Below, one piece after another: positions 49,844 to 58,438 of a stretch of 64,000 nucleotides of DNA. The notes below the pieces were generated by a model, which did no database searches, was not told the origin of the DNA, and saw only the letters and a list, made by a program, of their open reading frames with translations. Source of the stretch: Streptomyces olivaceus (lineage in GTDB: Bacteria > Actinomycetota > Actinomycetes > Streptomycetales > Streptomycetaceae); contig NZ_JOFH01000010.1 in assembly GCF_000721235.1 (NCBI RefSeq), positions 124,001 through 188,000 on the forward strand, written 5' to 3'. The translations under genes and the position numbers were made by a program. The first letter of the stretch is position 1; every line of letters starts with the position of its first letter.

Positions 49844-49858
49844 AGCCGAAGGCCTGAA
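49831..49858 (+). repeat. 14-bp tandem duplication over the reductase stop
   Basis: GCCGAAGGCCTGAA occurs twice head-to-tail; the first copy contains the TGA stop at 49841-49843. It would add a second in-frame-looking but unused end and appears to be a recent slippage event. Confidence 0.6.
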
Positions 49859-49884
49859 GCAGACGCCCGGCGTCGGCGCCCCGA

Positions 49885-50508
49885 TCAGTCGAAGGCCGCC
49901 GCGTTGGCGGACCGGCGCGCGAAGACCTCCTCGCGTCGGTCCGCCGACTGCCTCAGCGCGGTCTTCCGCTCCCGCGCGGAGAGCCGGTCCAGGTAGACGT
50001 GCCCGTTCACGTGGTCGGTCTCGTGCGCGAGGCAGCGCGCGAAGTACCCGGTGCCCTCGACGAGCAGCGGCGCGCCGTCCTTGTCCAGGCCCCGCACGAC
50101 GGCCCGGTCGGGCCGGGGTACGGCCATGACGGCGCCCGGCACCGACAGGCACCCCTCGCCCTCGTCGAGCAGCCGGCGCGCGGCCGGGGCGAGGGCATCG
50201 AGGACCGGGTTGACGATGTGCCCGACATGTCGGACACCCTCGTCGTCCGGGCAGTCGTAGACGAACAGGCGCAGGCCGAGGCCGACCTGATTGGCCGCCA
50301 GCCCGGCCCCTTCCGCGACGTACATGGTGCGGAACATGTCGTCGATGAGTGCGGCCAGGTCCGGCCCGAACTCCGTGACGTCCCGGCACGGCCGGTGCAG
50401 CACCTCCTCGCCGACCTCGGTGACGCGCCGCACCGATCCGCGCCGGGCCTCGGGTGCGAACGGGGGGTACGAGGCGGTGGGCCGCCCCTGTACGAACACA
50501 CTCGGCAT
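49885..50508 (-). CDS. def: Peptide deformylase
   Basis: The ATG at 50508 with GGAGGAGAG upstream gives 207 residues. All three family motifs are present: GLAANQVG (motif 1, about 64-71), EGCLSVPG (motif 2, metal-binding Cys, about 116) and HETDHVNG (motif 3, HExxH metal site, about 160). It removes the formyl group from nascent proteins. There is an N-terminal extension of about 25 residues relative to the shortest forms. It converges on the reductase gene with 41 bp between stops. It is likely one of several deformylases in the genome. Confidence 0.93.
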   Translation of the reverse strand: MPSVFVQGRPTASYPPFAPEARRGSVRRVTEVGEEVLHRPCRDVTEFGPDLAALIDDMFRTMYVAEGAGLAANQVGLGLRLFVYDCPDDEGVRHVGHIVNPVLDALAPAARRLLDEGEGCLSVPGAVMAVPRPDRAVVRGLDKDGAPLLVEGTGYFARCLAHETDHVNGHVYLDRLSARERKTALRQSADRREEVFARRSANAAAFD

Positions 50509-50745
50509 GACGTTCTCTCTCCTCCGGCTCGTGGACGGGCCGGTGGGGGGCCGGCCCGCGCCGAGCATGCCAGGAGAGGCCGGAGGGCCGCAGCCCCCGA
50601 GCGGCTGCGGCCCTCCGCGCGGACGTGTCCGCGGTGTGCCTCGTGCGCGTGATGCGCATGGTGCGCTTCTTGCGTCGTACGTGCCGTACGTGACGCCGTA
50701 CGCGGCCGTACGGGACGCCGTACGCGCGACGGTGACGCGTGCGGG

Positions 50746-51573
50746 TTACAGCACCCGCACCGCGCCGCTCGGCGGGTCGTACGACAGCGGCTTCTCGACC
50801 ACGCCGGTGGAGGAGTTCTGCGCGCCGACGAACATGCCGTCGCCGACGTAGACGCCCACGTGGTACGCGCTGCCCGCACCGCCCCAGTACAGGATGTCGC
50901 CCGGCTGGAGGTTGTCGAGCCCGACCTGGGTGCCGGCCGTCGACTGGGCCTGGGAGACGCGCGGGAGGCTGATGCCGACCTGGTTGAAGGCGGCCTGCAC
51001 GAGTCCGGAGCAGTCGTAGGCGGACGGTCCGGTGGCGCCGGAGACGTACGCCTTGCCGACCTGCGCCTGCACGAAGGAGACGATCGCGGCGGCCGACCCG
51101 GAGGCCGGGGGCGCGACGCTGCTGCTGCCCGTGCTCGCGGCCGAGCCGGTGTCCGCGGAGGCGCTCAGGGTGGTGCGCTCGGCGGTGCGCGAGGCGCGCT
51201 CGGCGGCCTCCTTGCGCGCGGCCTCCTCGGCCTTCTTCTTCTCCTCGGCGGCCTTCTTCTTGGCCTCGGCGAGGTCCGCCTTGGCCTGCTTGGCGGCCTT
51301 CGCGGCAGCCGCGTCGCGCTCGGCCCGCAGCTCGTAGCTGGAGGCGGCCTGCTGCGTGACGTCCGCGGAGTGGGCGACCTGAGCGGCCAGGTCGGCCGTC
51401 AGGGTGGGCAGTTCGAGGGTCTGCGTCACCGGTTCGGCCGCGGTGGCCGACCCCGACGCACCGGCCACTGCCAGGGTGCTGAGGACGCCACCGGCAACTC
51501 CGGTCCGCATCGCGATCGTCGACGCGCTGCGGCGGGGCTTCCGGTGGCTGCGTATGTGAGCGGTGTGGGACAT
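50746..51573 (-). CDS. Secreted NlpC/P60 peptidoglycan hydrolase
   Basis: The ATG at 51573 (MSHTAHIRSHRK) gives 275 residues; ATG 51603 with a nearby GGAGG is the alternative. The signal peptide ends near ATAAEPV. A coiled coil rich in Ala/Lys/Glu (about 75-140) precedes a C-terminal NlpC/P60 domain. That domain contains YDCSGLVQAAF with the catalytic Cys near 188, PGDILYWGG and YHVGVYVGDG with the His. It cleaves peptide stems of the cell wall, as in growth or separation. It is transcribed away from nuo. A leader of over 300 bp separates it from the lipoprotein gene behind. Confidence 0.9.
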   Translation of the reverse strand: MSHTAHIRSHRKPRRSASTIAMRTGVAGGVLSTLAVAGASGSATAAEPVTQTLELPTLTADLAAQVAHSADVTQQAASSYELRAERDAAAAKAAKQAKADLAEAKKKAAEEKKKAEEAARKEAAERASRTAERTTLSASADTGSAASTGSSSVAPPASGSAAAIVSFVQAQVGKAYVSGATGPSAYDCSGLVQAAFNQVGISLPRVSQAQSTAGTQVGLDNLQPGDILYWGGAGSAYHVGVYVGDGMFVGAQNSSTGVVEKPLSYDPPSGAVRVL

Positions 51574-51901
51574 AGGGACAACCGGTATCAGTGACTCCTC
51601 CATACCTTCAAGAAACGTGGGCTGCGCCACAATTGTTCAATCGGACCTCCGAATCCCGGGCGTGTCGCTCTTTATTGACGCCCTAGCGGGCATATCGGGC
51701 GCCCGTGACCGGGCCGTGATCACGCACTTTCATCGTTACGTCCGAATTGCCCCGCACCTACCATTGGTTGGGGTGGTTGGCCAATCCCTGCTCTCATGCG
51801 CCTCTCATGGATGTGACGGAGGCCACGCGTCGAGGCGGCGCTGCGACGCGCCGGAGCCGGTGCAGACCGGCGCGTCCGGCGCGGCGGGTGGCCGGGGCGG
51901 G
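51574..51901. other. 328-bp leader upstream of the NlpC/P60 gene
   Basis: No coding frame with a credible start is present. The segment is locally AT-richer (for instance CTTTATTGACG near 51670) and should hold the hydrolase promoter. Streptomyces wall-hydrolase leaders can carry a c-di-AMP riboswitch, but I could not recognise its core here. Confidence 0.4.
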
Positions 51902-52636
51902 TCAGTCGCCCGCCCGGGACTCCTTCACGGGCGGCCCGCCCAGGTACTTCCCCTTGGAGTCGTAGGGCCAGGCGTTGGCTTCGCAGCCGTCGAGTCCGTA
52001 TATCTGCTGCATCATCGCCGGGGCCGGCTTTCCGCGGCCGGGGCAGCCTTCGTGGCCGTGGCCGATGCGGTGCCCCACCTCGTGATTGATGATCAGGGCG
52101 CGGTACTCCGAGGTGGGCCCCGGGAACTCGGGCGACCCCGTGAGCCAGCGTTTGAGGTTGACCACGACCTTGTGCCCGACGTCGCAGTTCAGCTCGCCCT
52201 TGGTGTCCAGGTCCCCCTCGGCGCAGATGCGGTCCGCGGTGTCCGGGCTCGCGATGTCGATCACGAAGTCGTACGGCTTCTCGGAGACGAGCTGGAAGGA
52301 GTTGGCCCCGTCGGCGGTCCAGCCCCGCTTGTCGGCGAGGATCTTCTCGATCTCCCGGGCCGCCCCGTCGGCCGAGACCCCCGTCTCCTCCTCGACCATG
52401 ACCGCGAACCGCCGCACCTTGCCTCCGTCGCCGTGCACCTCTCCGGAGGCCCGCGCCGTGTCGAACTCGCCGCTGCCGTGCTGCAGGACGCCCGGGACCG
52501 GTCCGCTGTCGGTCACCAGCGGTCTGTCGTCCACTCCGTTCCCGTCGTCGGCGCCGCCGACCGTGCCGCAGGCCGACAGGACGGACGCCGTGGCGAGTGC
52601 TGCGAGGGAAAGAGCCAACGATGGGCGGACCGGCAT
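51902..52636 (-). CDS. DUF3152 metalloprotease-like lipoprotein
   Basis: The ATG at 52636 with AGGAGAGAAG gives 244 residues. The signal peptide and lipobox SVLSAC have Cys near 24; the mature domain is a DUF3152 module. The motif NHEVGHRIGHGHEGCPG near 183 has the HExxHxxxxxH zinc-binding pattern, which predicts a zincin peptidase on the outer membrane face. Several Cys (ICAEGD, LNCDVG, EGCPG, DGCEAN) probably form disulfides. The substrate is unknown. A possible longer start upstream lacks a better ribosome site. Confidence 0.85.
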   Translation of the reverse strand: MPVRPSLALSLAALATASVLSACGTVGGADDGNGVDDRPLVTDSGPVPGVLQHGSGEFDTARASGEVHGDGGKVRRFAVMVEEETGVSADGAAREIEKILADKRGWTADGANSFQLVSEKPYDFVIDIASPDTADRICAEGDLDTKGELNCDVGHKVVVNLKRWLTGSPEFPGPTSEYRALIINHEVGHRIGHGHEGCPGRGKPAPAMMQQIYGLDGCEANAWPYDSKGKYLGGPPVKESRAGD

Positions 52637-52747
52637 GCTCTTCTCTCCTGACTCTTCTCTTCGCGGTGCGGCTCTCTGCGAGGCGTGACCGGCCGTGCCG
52701 TTCGAGGCGCTCTCCTCACTTGCCATGACGCTGAAGCGGCGCGCGAA

Positions 52748-52831
52748 GTTCACTCCGTGCAAGGGGAGACGGACTTCGTGAACGCGTGCACGTGTTCACG
52801 GCGGCCCCCGGCTCGCCTCCAAGAGGTGAAC
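52748..52831. promoter_or_regulatory. Cluster of GTGAAC half-sites
   Basis: Half-sites are GTTCAC at 52748-52753, GTGAAC at 52778-52783, GTTCAC at 52794-52799 and GTGAAC at 52826-52831. The middle two form a near-perfect 24-bp palindrome (52777-52800) with one mismatched pair. The GTGAACGCGT decamer occurs twice. This suggests binding of a dimeric regulator between the DUF3152 and nuo units. Confidence 0.45.
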
Positions 52832-52943
52832 GCGTCCTCTATCAAGCAGGCGCGTCCAGCGCCAATTTGCATGCACGGGAACCATCTTGATATTGAGACG
52901 CGCTCCGCTCCGGGTCTCTGGCCTGCGATGACGAGTGAAAATG

Positions 52944-52987
52944 TCACCTATGGTGATCAGCTGAACGCTTCTTGTGTGAAGATCACC
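52944..52987. promoter_or_regulatory. Overlapping palindromes, candidate operator
   Basis: TCACCTATGGTGA (52944-52956) is a palindrome fitting the loose BldD-type TNAC-N5-GTNA pattern. GGTGATC at 52952-52958 also pairs perfectly with GATCACC at 52981-52987. The identity of the regulator is a guess. Confidence 0.3.
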
Positions 52988-53098
52988 GCTCATCCGACTT
53001 CATGATCGTTCGTCAGGTGGTGGAGATCACAAAGCTTGTGCAATACCCCGTGTCGCAGATCACAGAGCGGCGGGCATAAGATGCGAGGCAGTTGGGCT

Positions 53099-53114
53099 TG
53101 TGACCTGCTTCACA
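53099..53114 (+). promoter_or_regulatory. Rex operator-like site before nuoA
   Basis: TGTGACCTGCTTCACA differs from the Streptomyces Rex consensus (TGTGAAC-N3-TTCACA) at a single position and lies 107 bp upstream of the nuoA start. Rex senses the NADH/NAD ratio and is known to control nuo and cyd genes in S. coelicolor, so repression of nuo when NADH is low is expected. Confidence 0.75.
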
Positions 53115-53221
53115 TGTTCGCGATCTTCGTCGGGACGGGCGGGGCTCGTGGGGCTGTTGGGGCGGTGGTGAGTCCAGTGCAACCGCCAGCAGTCAGTGCC
53201 GACTGAGAGGAGCGAGGAGCG

Positions 53222-53581
53222 GTGAACGCGTATGCGCCCATCCTCGTACTGGGAGCCCTCGGGGCAGGCTTTGCGATCTTCTCCGTGGTGATGGCCACGC
53301 TGATCGGTCCGAAGCGGTACAACCGGGCGAAGCTCGAGGCCTACGAGTGCGGCATCGAGCCGACCCCCACGCCGGCCGGCGGCGGGCGCTTCCCCATCAA
53401 GTACTACCTGACGGCGATGCTCTTCATCATCTTCGATATCGAGATCGTCTTCCTCTACCCCTGGGCCGTCACCTTCGACGCCCTGGGGATTTTCGGGCTC
53501 GTGGAGATGCTGCTCTTCGTGCTCACCGTCTTCGTCGCGTACGCGTACGTATGGCGGCGCGGCGGCCTGGAATGGGACTGA
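53222..53581 (+). CDS. nuoA: NADH-quinone oxidoreductase subunit A
   Basis: This 119-residue membrane subunit of complex I has three hydrophobic helices. Family segments are [41 protein letters not shown], quoted only in part as ECGIEP, FPIKYYL and [10 protein letters not shown]. The GTG at 53222 follows a GAGAGGAGCGAGGAGC site. It is the first gene of the nuo operon, 13 bp ahead of nuoB, and helps form the quinone-access region. Confidence 0.96.
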   Translation: MNAYAPILVLGALGAGFAIFSVVMATLIGPKRYNRAKLEAYECGIEPTPTPAGGGRFPIKYYLTAMLFIIFDIEIVFLYPWAVTFDALGIFGLVEMLLFVLTVFVAYAYVWRRGGLEWD

Positions 53582-53594
53582 GGGGCTCTTTGAC

Positions 53595-54145
<551 letters not shown>

Positions 54146-54149
<4 letters not shown>

Positions 54150-54901
54150 GCGACGCCGACAAGAGCGCGGGTGACGCGGACGGGGTGAACCCCGAGAAGG
54201 ACCTGTCCGCGGAGAACCTCCCGGGTCAGCGCGGCCAGGGCGGCGAGGAGATCCGCGTCCAGCGCGGCATGTTCGGCGCCAACAACGGCGGCGACACCTC
54301 CGGCTACGGCGGCCTGGTCCGCTCCGTCCGGCTGCCCGGACCGGCGAGCAGGCCCTACGGCGGATGGTTCGACGAGGTCGCCGACGAGCTGGAGGGCGCG
54401 CTGGAGGAGCAGGGACTGCTGCCCGACAACGCGATCGGGAAGACGGTCGTCGACCGCGACGAACTGACCTTCCACATCGAGCGCGAACACCTGGAACGCG
54501 TCGCCCGCACCCTGCGCGACGACCCGGCCCTGCGCTTCGAACTGTGCACCGGCGTCAGCGGCGTCCACTACCCGCACGACAAGGGCCGCGAGCTGCACGC
54601 CGTCTACCACCTGCGCTCGATCACCCACAACCGGCTGATCCGCCTGGAGGTCAGCGCGCCCGACAGCGACCCGCACATCCCGTCGCTGTTCGCCGTCTAC
54701 CCGACCAACGACTGGCACGAGCGCGAGACGTACGACTTCTTCGGCATCGTCTTCGACGGTCACCCGGCCCTGACGCGGATCATGATGCCGGACGACTGGC
54801 AGGGCTTTCCGCAGCGCAAGGACTACCCCCTCGGCGGCATCCCCGTCGAGTACAAGGGCGCCCAGATCCCGGCTCCGGACCAGCGGAGGTCGTACTCGTG
54901 A
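54146..54901 (+). CDS. nuoC: NADH-quinone oxidoreductase subunit C
   Basis: The GTG at 54146 overlaps nuoB's stop, giving 251 residues. The first 70 or so residues are a polar extension (Asp/Gly/Asn-rich), followed by the 30-kDa subunit fold: [46 protein letters not shown] and the end LPLGGIP-like segment [13 protein letters not shown]. It is a peripheral-arm subunit that docks NuoB and NuoD. It is separate from nuoD here, unlike the E. coli fusion. Confidence 0.95.
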
Positions 54902-56220
54902 GCACTTCCCACGCCTCCCCCAGGGAGACGACCGAAGGCACCGTCTACACGGTCACCGGCGGTGACTGGGACGAGGTCGTCCAGTCCGCCGCCCGCGCCG
55001 ACGACGAGCGCATCGTCGTCAACATGGGACCGCAGCACCCGTCCACGCACGGCGTGCTCCGCCTCATCCTGGAGATCGACGGCGAGACGGTCACCGAGGC
55101 CCGCTGCGGCATCGGCTACCTGCACACCGGCATCGAGAAGAACCTCGAGTACCGGACCTGGACGCAGGGCACCACGTTCGTGACGCGCATGGACTACCTG
55201 ACGCCGTTCTACAACGAGGCGGCGTACTGCCTGGGCGTCGAGAAGCTCCTCGGCATCGAGGACGACATCCCGGACCGGGCCTCGGTCATCCGGGTCCTGC
55301 TGATGGAGCTGAACCGGCTCTCCTCGCACCTGGTGTGCGTCGCCACCGGCGGCATGGAGCTGGGCGCCACCACGGTCATGATCTACGGGTTCCGCGATCG
55401 TGAACTGGTTCTCGACATCTTCGAGCTGATCACCGGCCTGCGGATGAACCACGCGTTCATCCGGCCGGGCGGCCTCGCCCAGGACCTGCCGCCGGGCGCG
55501 GTGGACCAGATGCGCGAGTTCGTGAAGAAGATGAAGAAGAACCTCCCGGAGTACGACAAGCTGTTCACCGGGAACCCCATCTTCAAGGCCCGCATGCAGG
55601 ACGTCGGCTACCTCGACCTGGCCGGCTGCATGGCCCTCGGCGCCACCGGACCGGTCCTCAGGTCCGCGGGCCTCCCGCACGACCTGCGCAAGACCCAGCC
55701 GTACTGCGGCTACGAGACCTACGACTTCGACGTCCCGACCGCCGACACCTGCGACTCCTACGGCCGCTTCCTGATCCGGCTGGAGGAGATGCGCCAGTCG
55801 CTGCGCATCATCGAGCAGTGCCTGGACCGGCTGGAGCCCGGCCCGGTCATGGTCGCCGACAAGAAGATCGCCTGGCCCGCCCAGCTCGCCCTGGGGCCGG
55901 ACGGCCTCGGCAACTCCCTCGACCACATCAAGAAGATCATGGGCACTTCCATGGAGGCCCTGATCCACCACTTCAAGCTGGTCACCGAGGGTTTCCGCGT
56001 GCCACCGGGACAGACGTACGTGGCCGTCGAGTCGCCCAAGGGCGAACTGGGCGTGCACGTCGTCTCCGACGGCGGCACCCGTCCCTTCCGGGTCCACTTC
56101 CGCGATCCGTCCTTCACCAACCTGCAGGCCATGGCGGCGATGTGCGAGGGCGGCCAGGTCGCCGACGTCATCGTCGCGGTGGCCTCCATCGACCCCGTGA
56201 TGGGAGGCGTCGACCGGTGA
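54898..56220 (+). CDS. nuoD: NADH-quinone oxidoreductase subunit D
   Basis: The GTG at 54898 overlaps nuoC by 4 bp, giving 440 residues. [16 protein letters not shown] is the quinone-site signature with the key His; [32 protein letters not shown] and DPVMGGVDR at the very end are all typical of the 49-kDa subunit. It forms the quinone-reducing pocket with Nuo[14 protein letters not shown] N-terminal stretch of about 40 residues is the usual actinobacterial extension. Confidence 0.96.
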   Translation: MSTSHASPRETTEGTVYTVTGGDWDEVVQSAARADDERIVVNMGPQHPSTHGVLRLILEIDGETVTEARCGIGYLHTGIEKNLEYRTWTQGTTFVTRMDYLTPFYNEAAYCLGVEKLLGIEDDIPDRASVIRVLLMELNRLSSHLVCVATGGMELGATTVMIYGFRDRELVLDIFELITGLRMNHAFIRPGGLAQDLPPGAVDQMREFVKKMKKNLPEYDKLFTGNPIFKARMQDVGYLDLAGCMALGATGPVLRSAGLPHDLRKTQPYCGYETYDFDVPTADTCDSYGRFLIRLEEMRQSLRIIEQCLDRLEPGPVMVADKKIAWPAQLALGPDGLGNSLDHIKKIMGTSMEALIHHFKLVTEGFRVPPGQTYVAVESPKGELGVHVVSDGGTRPFRVHFRDPSFTNLQAMAAMCEGGQVADVIVAVASIDPVMGGVDR

Positions 56221-57089
56221 CCACCTCTTCTTCGGAGCGGGGCGTCAGCCTGGGCATGCCGGAACTGCCCGCGCCCGCCTACCCGGACGACGTCCGGGCC
56301 CGGCTGGAGACCGACGCGCGCGAGGTCATCGCCCGCTACCCGGACTCCAGGTCCGCCCTCCTGCCGCTGCTGCACCTCGTGCAGTCGCAGGAGGGGCACG
56401 TCACGCGCACTGGGATGCAGTTCTGCGCGGACATGCTGGGCCTCACCACCGCCGAGGTCACCGCGGTCGCCACCTTCTACACCATGTACCGGCGCCGGCC
56501 GAGCGGCGACTACCAGGTAGGCGTCTGCACCAACACGCTGTGCGCGGTCATGGGCGGCGACGCCATCTTCGAGTCCCTGCAGGAGCACCTGGGCGTCGGC
56601 AACGGCGAGACCACCGAGGACGGCAAGGTCACCCTGGAGCACATCGAGTGCAACGCGGCCTGCGACTTCGCCCCCGTGGTGATGGTCAACTGGGAGTTCT
56701 TCGACGACCAGACCCCCGCGAGCGCCCGCGGCCTCGTCGACGACCTGCGCGCGGGCCGGCCGGTGACGCCCACGCGCGGGGCGCCGGTGTGCACCTTCAA
56801 GGAGACCGCCCGAATCCTGGCGGGCTTCCCCGACGAGCGGGACGGCGCCGTCGCGGCCGGCGGCAGCGCGGGACCCGCCTCCCTGGCCGGGCTGAAGCTG
56901 GCCAAGGGCGAGGTGCCCGCCGCACGCGTCGTACACCCGCGGGACGGCGGACCGCACGACGCGCCGCAGGACCGGGACGTGCACGACCCGTCCCCGACGG
57001 AACACCTCAGCTCGCACGACGCGCCGCAGGACACATCGGCGTCCGACCCCGCCAACCCGGCAGGGCCTGCCGCCGAGGAGGGGGAGTGA
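56217..57089 (+). CDS. nuoE: NADH-quinone oxidoreductase subunit E with long tail
   Basis: The GTG at 56217 gives 290 residues, over 100 longer than E. coli NuoE. The 2Fe-2S thioredoxin-like domain is intact: [14 protein letters not shown] (Cys-x4-Cys) and [16 protein letters not shown] (Cys-x3-Cys). After [11 protein letters not shown] the C-terminus is low-complexity, with HDAPQD repeated through a 20-bp direct repeat (56953-56972 and 57013-57032). It is part of the NADH-oxidising module with NuoF. The tail is probably disordered and not catalytic. Confidence 0.95.
   Translation: MTTSSSERGVSLGMPELPAPAYPDDVRARLETDAREVIARYPDSRSALLPLLHLVQSQEGHVTRTGMQFCADMLGLTTAEVTAVATFYTMYRRRPSGDYQVGVCTNTLCAVMGGDAIFESLQEHLGVGNGETTEDGKVTLEHIECNAACDFAPVVMVNWEFFDDQTPASARGLVDDLRAGRPVTPTRGAPVCTFKETARILAGFPDERDGAVAAGGSAGPASLAGLKLAKGEVPAARVVHPRDGGPHDAPQDRDVHDPSPTEHLSSHDAPQDTSASDPANPAGPAAEEGE
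56953..57032 (+). repeat. 20-bp direct repeats in the nuoE tail
   Basis: CGCACGACGCGCCGCAGGAC occurs at 56953-56972 and again at 57013-57032, both in the same frame and encoding HDAPQD. It suggests expansion of the extra tail by duplication. Confidence 0.6.
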
Positions 57090-58438
57090 TGACCGTGGCA
57101 GCCGAGATCAAGGGCAGCAGCCCGGAGAAACTGCTCGCACCCGTGCTGTCGGCCTTCTGGGACGAGGAGGAGTCCTGGACTCTCGACGTCTACCGGAGGC
57201 ACGAGGGGTACGAGGGGCTCCGCAAGGCGCTGGCCATGGCGCCGGACGACCTGATCGCCTACGTCAAGGAGTCCGGTCTGCGCGGACGCGGTGGCGCCGG
57301 GTTCCCGACGGGGATGAAGTGGCAGTTCATTCCGCAGGGGGACGGCAAGCCTCACTATCTTGTTGTCAACGCCGACGAATCGGAGCCGGGGACCTGCAAG
57401 GACATCCCGCTCCTCTTCGCGAACCCGCACAGCCTCATCGAGGGCATCGTCATCGCGTGTTACGCCATCAGGTCTTCGCACGCCTTCATCTACCTGCGCG
57501 GTGAAGTCGTCCCAGTGCTGCGGCGACTGCACGAGGCCGTGCGCGAGGCCCGTGAGGCCGGCTTCCTCGGCGAGAACATCCTGGGCAGCGGGCTCGACCT
57601 GGAACTCACCGTGCACGCCGGCGCCGGCGCGTACATCTGCGGTGAGGAGACCGCACTGCTCGACTCGCTCGAAGGCCGCCGGGGTCAACCGCGGCTCCGT
57701 CCCCCCTTCCCTGCCGTCGCGGGCCTCTACGCGTGCCCGACTGTGGTGAACAACGTCGAATCGATCGCTTCGGTTCCCGCGATCCTCAACAGGGGCAAAG
57801 ACTGGTTCCGGTCGATGGGCAGCGAGAAGTCCCCGGGCTTCACGCTCTACTCCCTCAGCGGCCACGTCGCGGGCCCCGGCCAGTACGAGGCACCGCTCGG
57901 CATCACGCTGCGCCAGCTCCTCGACATGAGCGGCGGCATGCGACCCGGCCACCGCCTCAAGTTCTGGACGCCCGGCGGCTCCTCGACGCCGATGTTCACC
58001 GACGAGCACCTCGACGTCCCCCTCGACTACGAGGGAGTGGGCGCCGCCGGTTCCATGCTCGGCACGAAGGCGCTCCAGTGCTTCGACGAGACGACCTGCG
58101 TCGTGCGCGCCGTCACCCGCTGGACCGAGTTCTACGCCCACGAGTCCTGCGGCAAGTGCACACCCTGCCGCGAAGGCACGTACTGGCTCGTCCAGTTGCT
58201 GCGCGACATCGAGGCGGGCAAGGGACAGATGTCCGACCTCGACAAGCTGAACGACATCGCCGACAACATCAACGGCAAGTCCTTCTGCGCCCTCGGCGAC
58301 GGTGCCGCCTCGCCGATCTTCTCCTCGCTGAAGTACTTCCGCGAGGAGTACGAGGAGCACATCACGGGCCGCGGCTGCCCCTTCGACCCGGCCAGGTCGA
58401 CGGCCTGGGCCGACCACCGTACGGAGGTGAACGCATGA
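57089..58438 (+). CDS. nuoF: NADH-quinone oxidoreductase subunit F
   Basis: The ATG at 57089 gives 449 residues. [16 protein letters not shown] is the NADH-binding glycine loop; [12 protein letters not shown] and [19 protein letters not shown] are the FMN region. [16 protein letters not shown] with a later Cys in [12 protein letters not shown] binds the 4Fe-4S cluster N3. It is the catalytic NADH dehydrogenase subunit in the cytoplasmic arm. It overlaps nuoG by 4 bp. The third-position base usage near 57400-57700 is slightly less GC-rich but the protein is unbroken. Confidence 0.96.
   Translation: MTVAAEIKGSSPEKLLAPVLSAFWDEEESWTLDVYRRHEGYEGLRKALAMAPDDLIAYVKESGLRGRGGAGFPTGMKWQFIPQGDGKPHYLVVNADESEPGTCKDIPLLFANPHSLIEGIVIACYAIRSSHAFIYLRGEVVPVLRRLHEAVREAREAGFLGENILGSGLDLELTVHAGAGAYICGEETALLDSLEGRRGQPRLRPPFPAVAGLYACPTVVNNVESIASVPAILNRGKDWFRSMGSEKSPGFTLYSLSGHVAGPGQYEAPLGITLRQLLDMSGGMRPGHRLKFWTPGGSSTPMFTDEHLDVPLDYEGVGAAGSMLGTKALQCFDETTCVVRAVTRWTEFYAHESCGKCTPCREGTYWLVQLLRDIEAGKGQMSDLDKLNDIADNINGKSFCALGDGAASPIFSSLKYFREEYEEHITGRGCPFDPARSTAWADHRTEVNA

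Larger units (their letters stand above)
52637..53221. other. 585-bp regulatory region upstream of nuo
   Basis: This region has no convincing gene and is AT-richer than its flanks. It contains a cluster of GTGAAC/GTTCAC half-sites (52748-52831), a GGTGATC...GATCACC inverted repeat (52952-52987) and a Rex-like operator (53099-53114). The nuo promoter probably lies in the last 150 bp. Confidence 0.6.

Noticed and set aside
47915..50659. Long minus-strand frame of about 914 codons opposite the reductase
   Set aside because: It is the high-GC shadow of the GNAT, reductase and deformylase genes; its sequence is Arg/Gly/His-rich without domains and crosses several real genes.
51574..51901. c-di-AMP (ydaO-type) riboswitch before the NlpC/P60 gene
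   Set aside because: Some Streptomyces wall hydrolases have one, but I could not find the conserved core in this leader; a covariance-model search would settle it.
52685..53005. 106-codon frame upstream of nuo
   Set aside because: It covers the palindrome-rich regulatory region, with composition unlike coding sequence.
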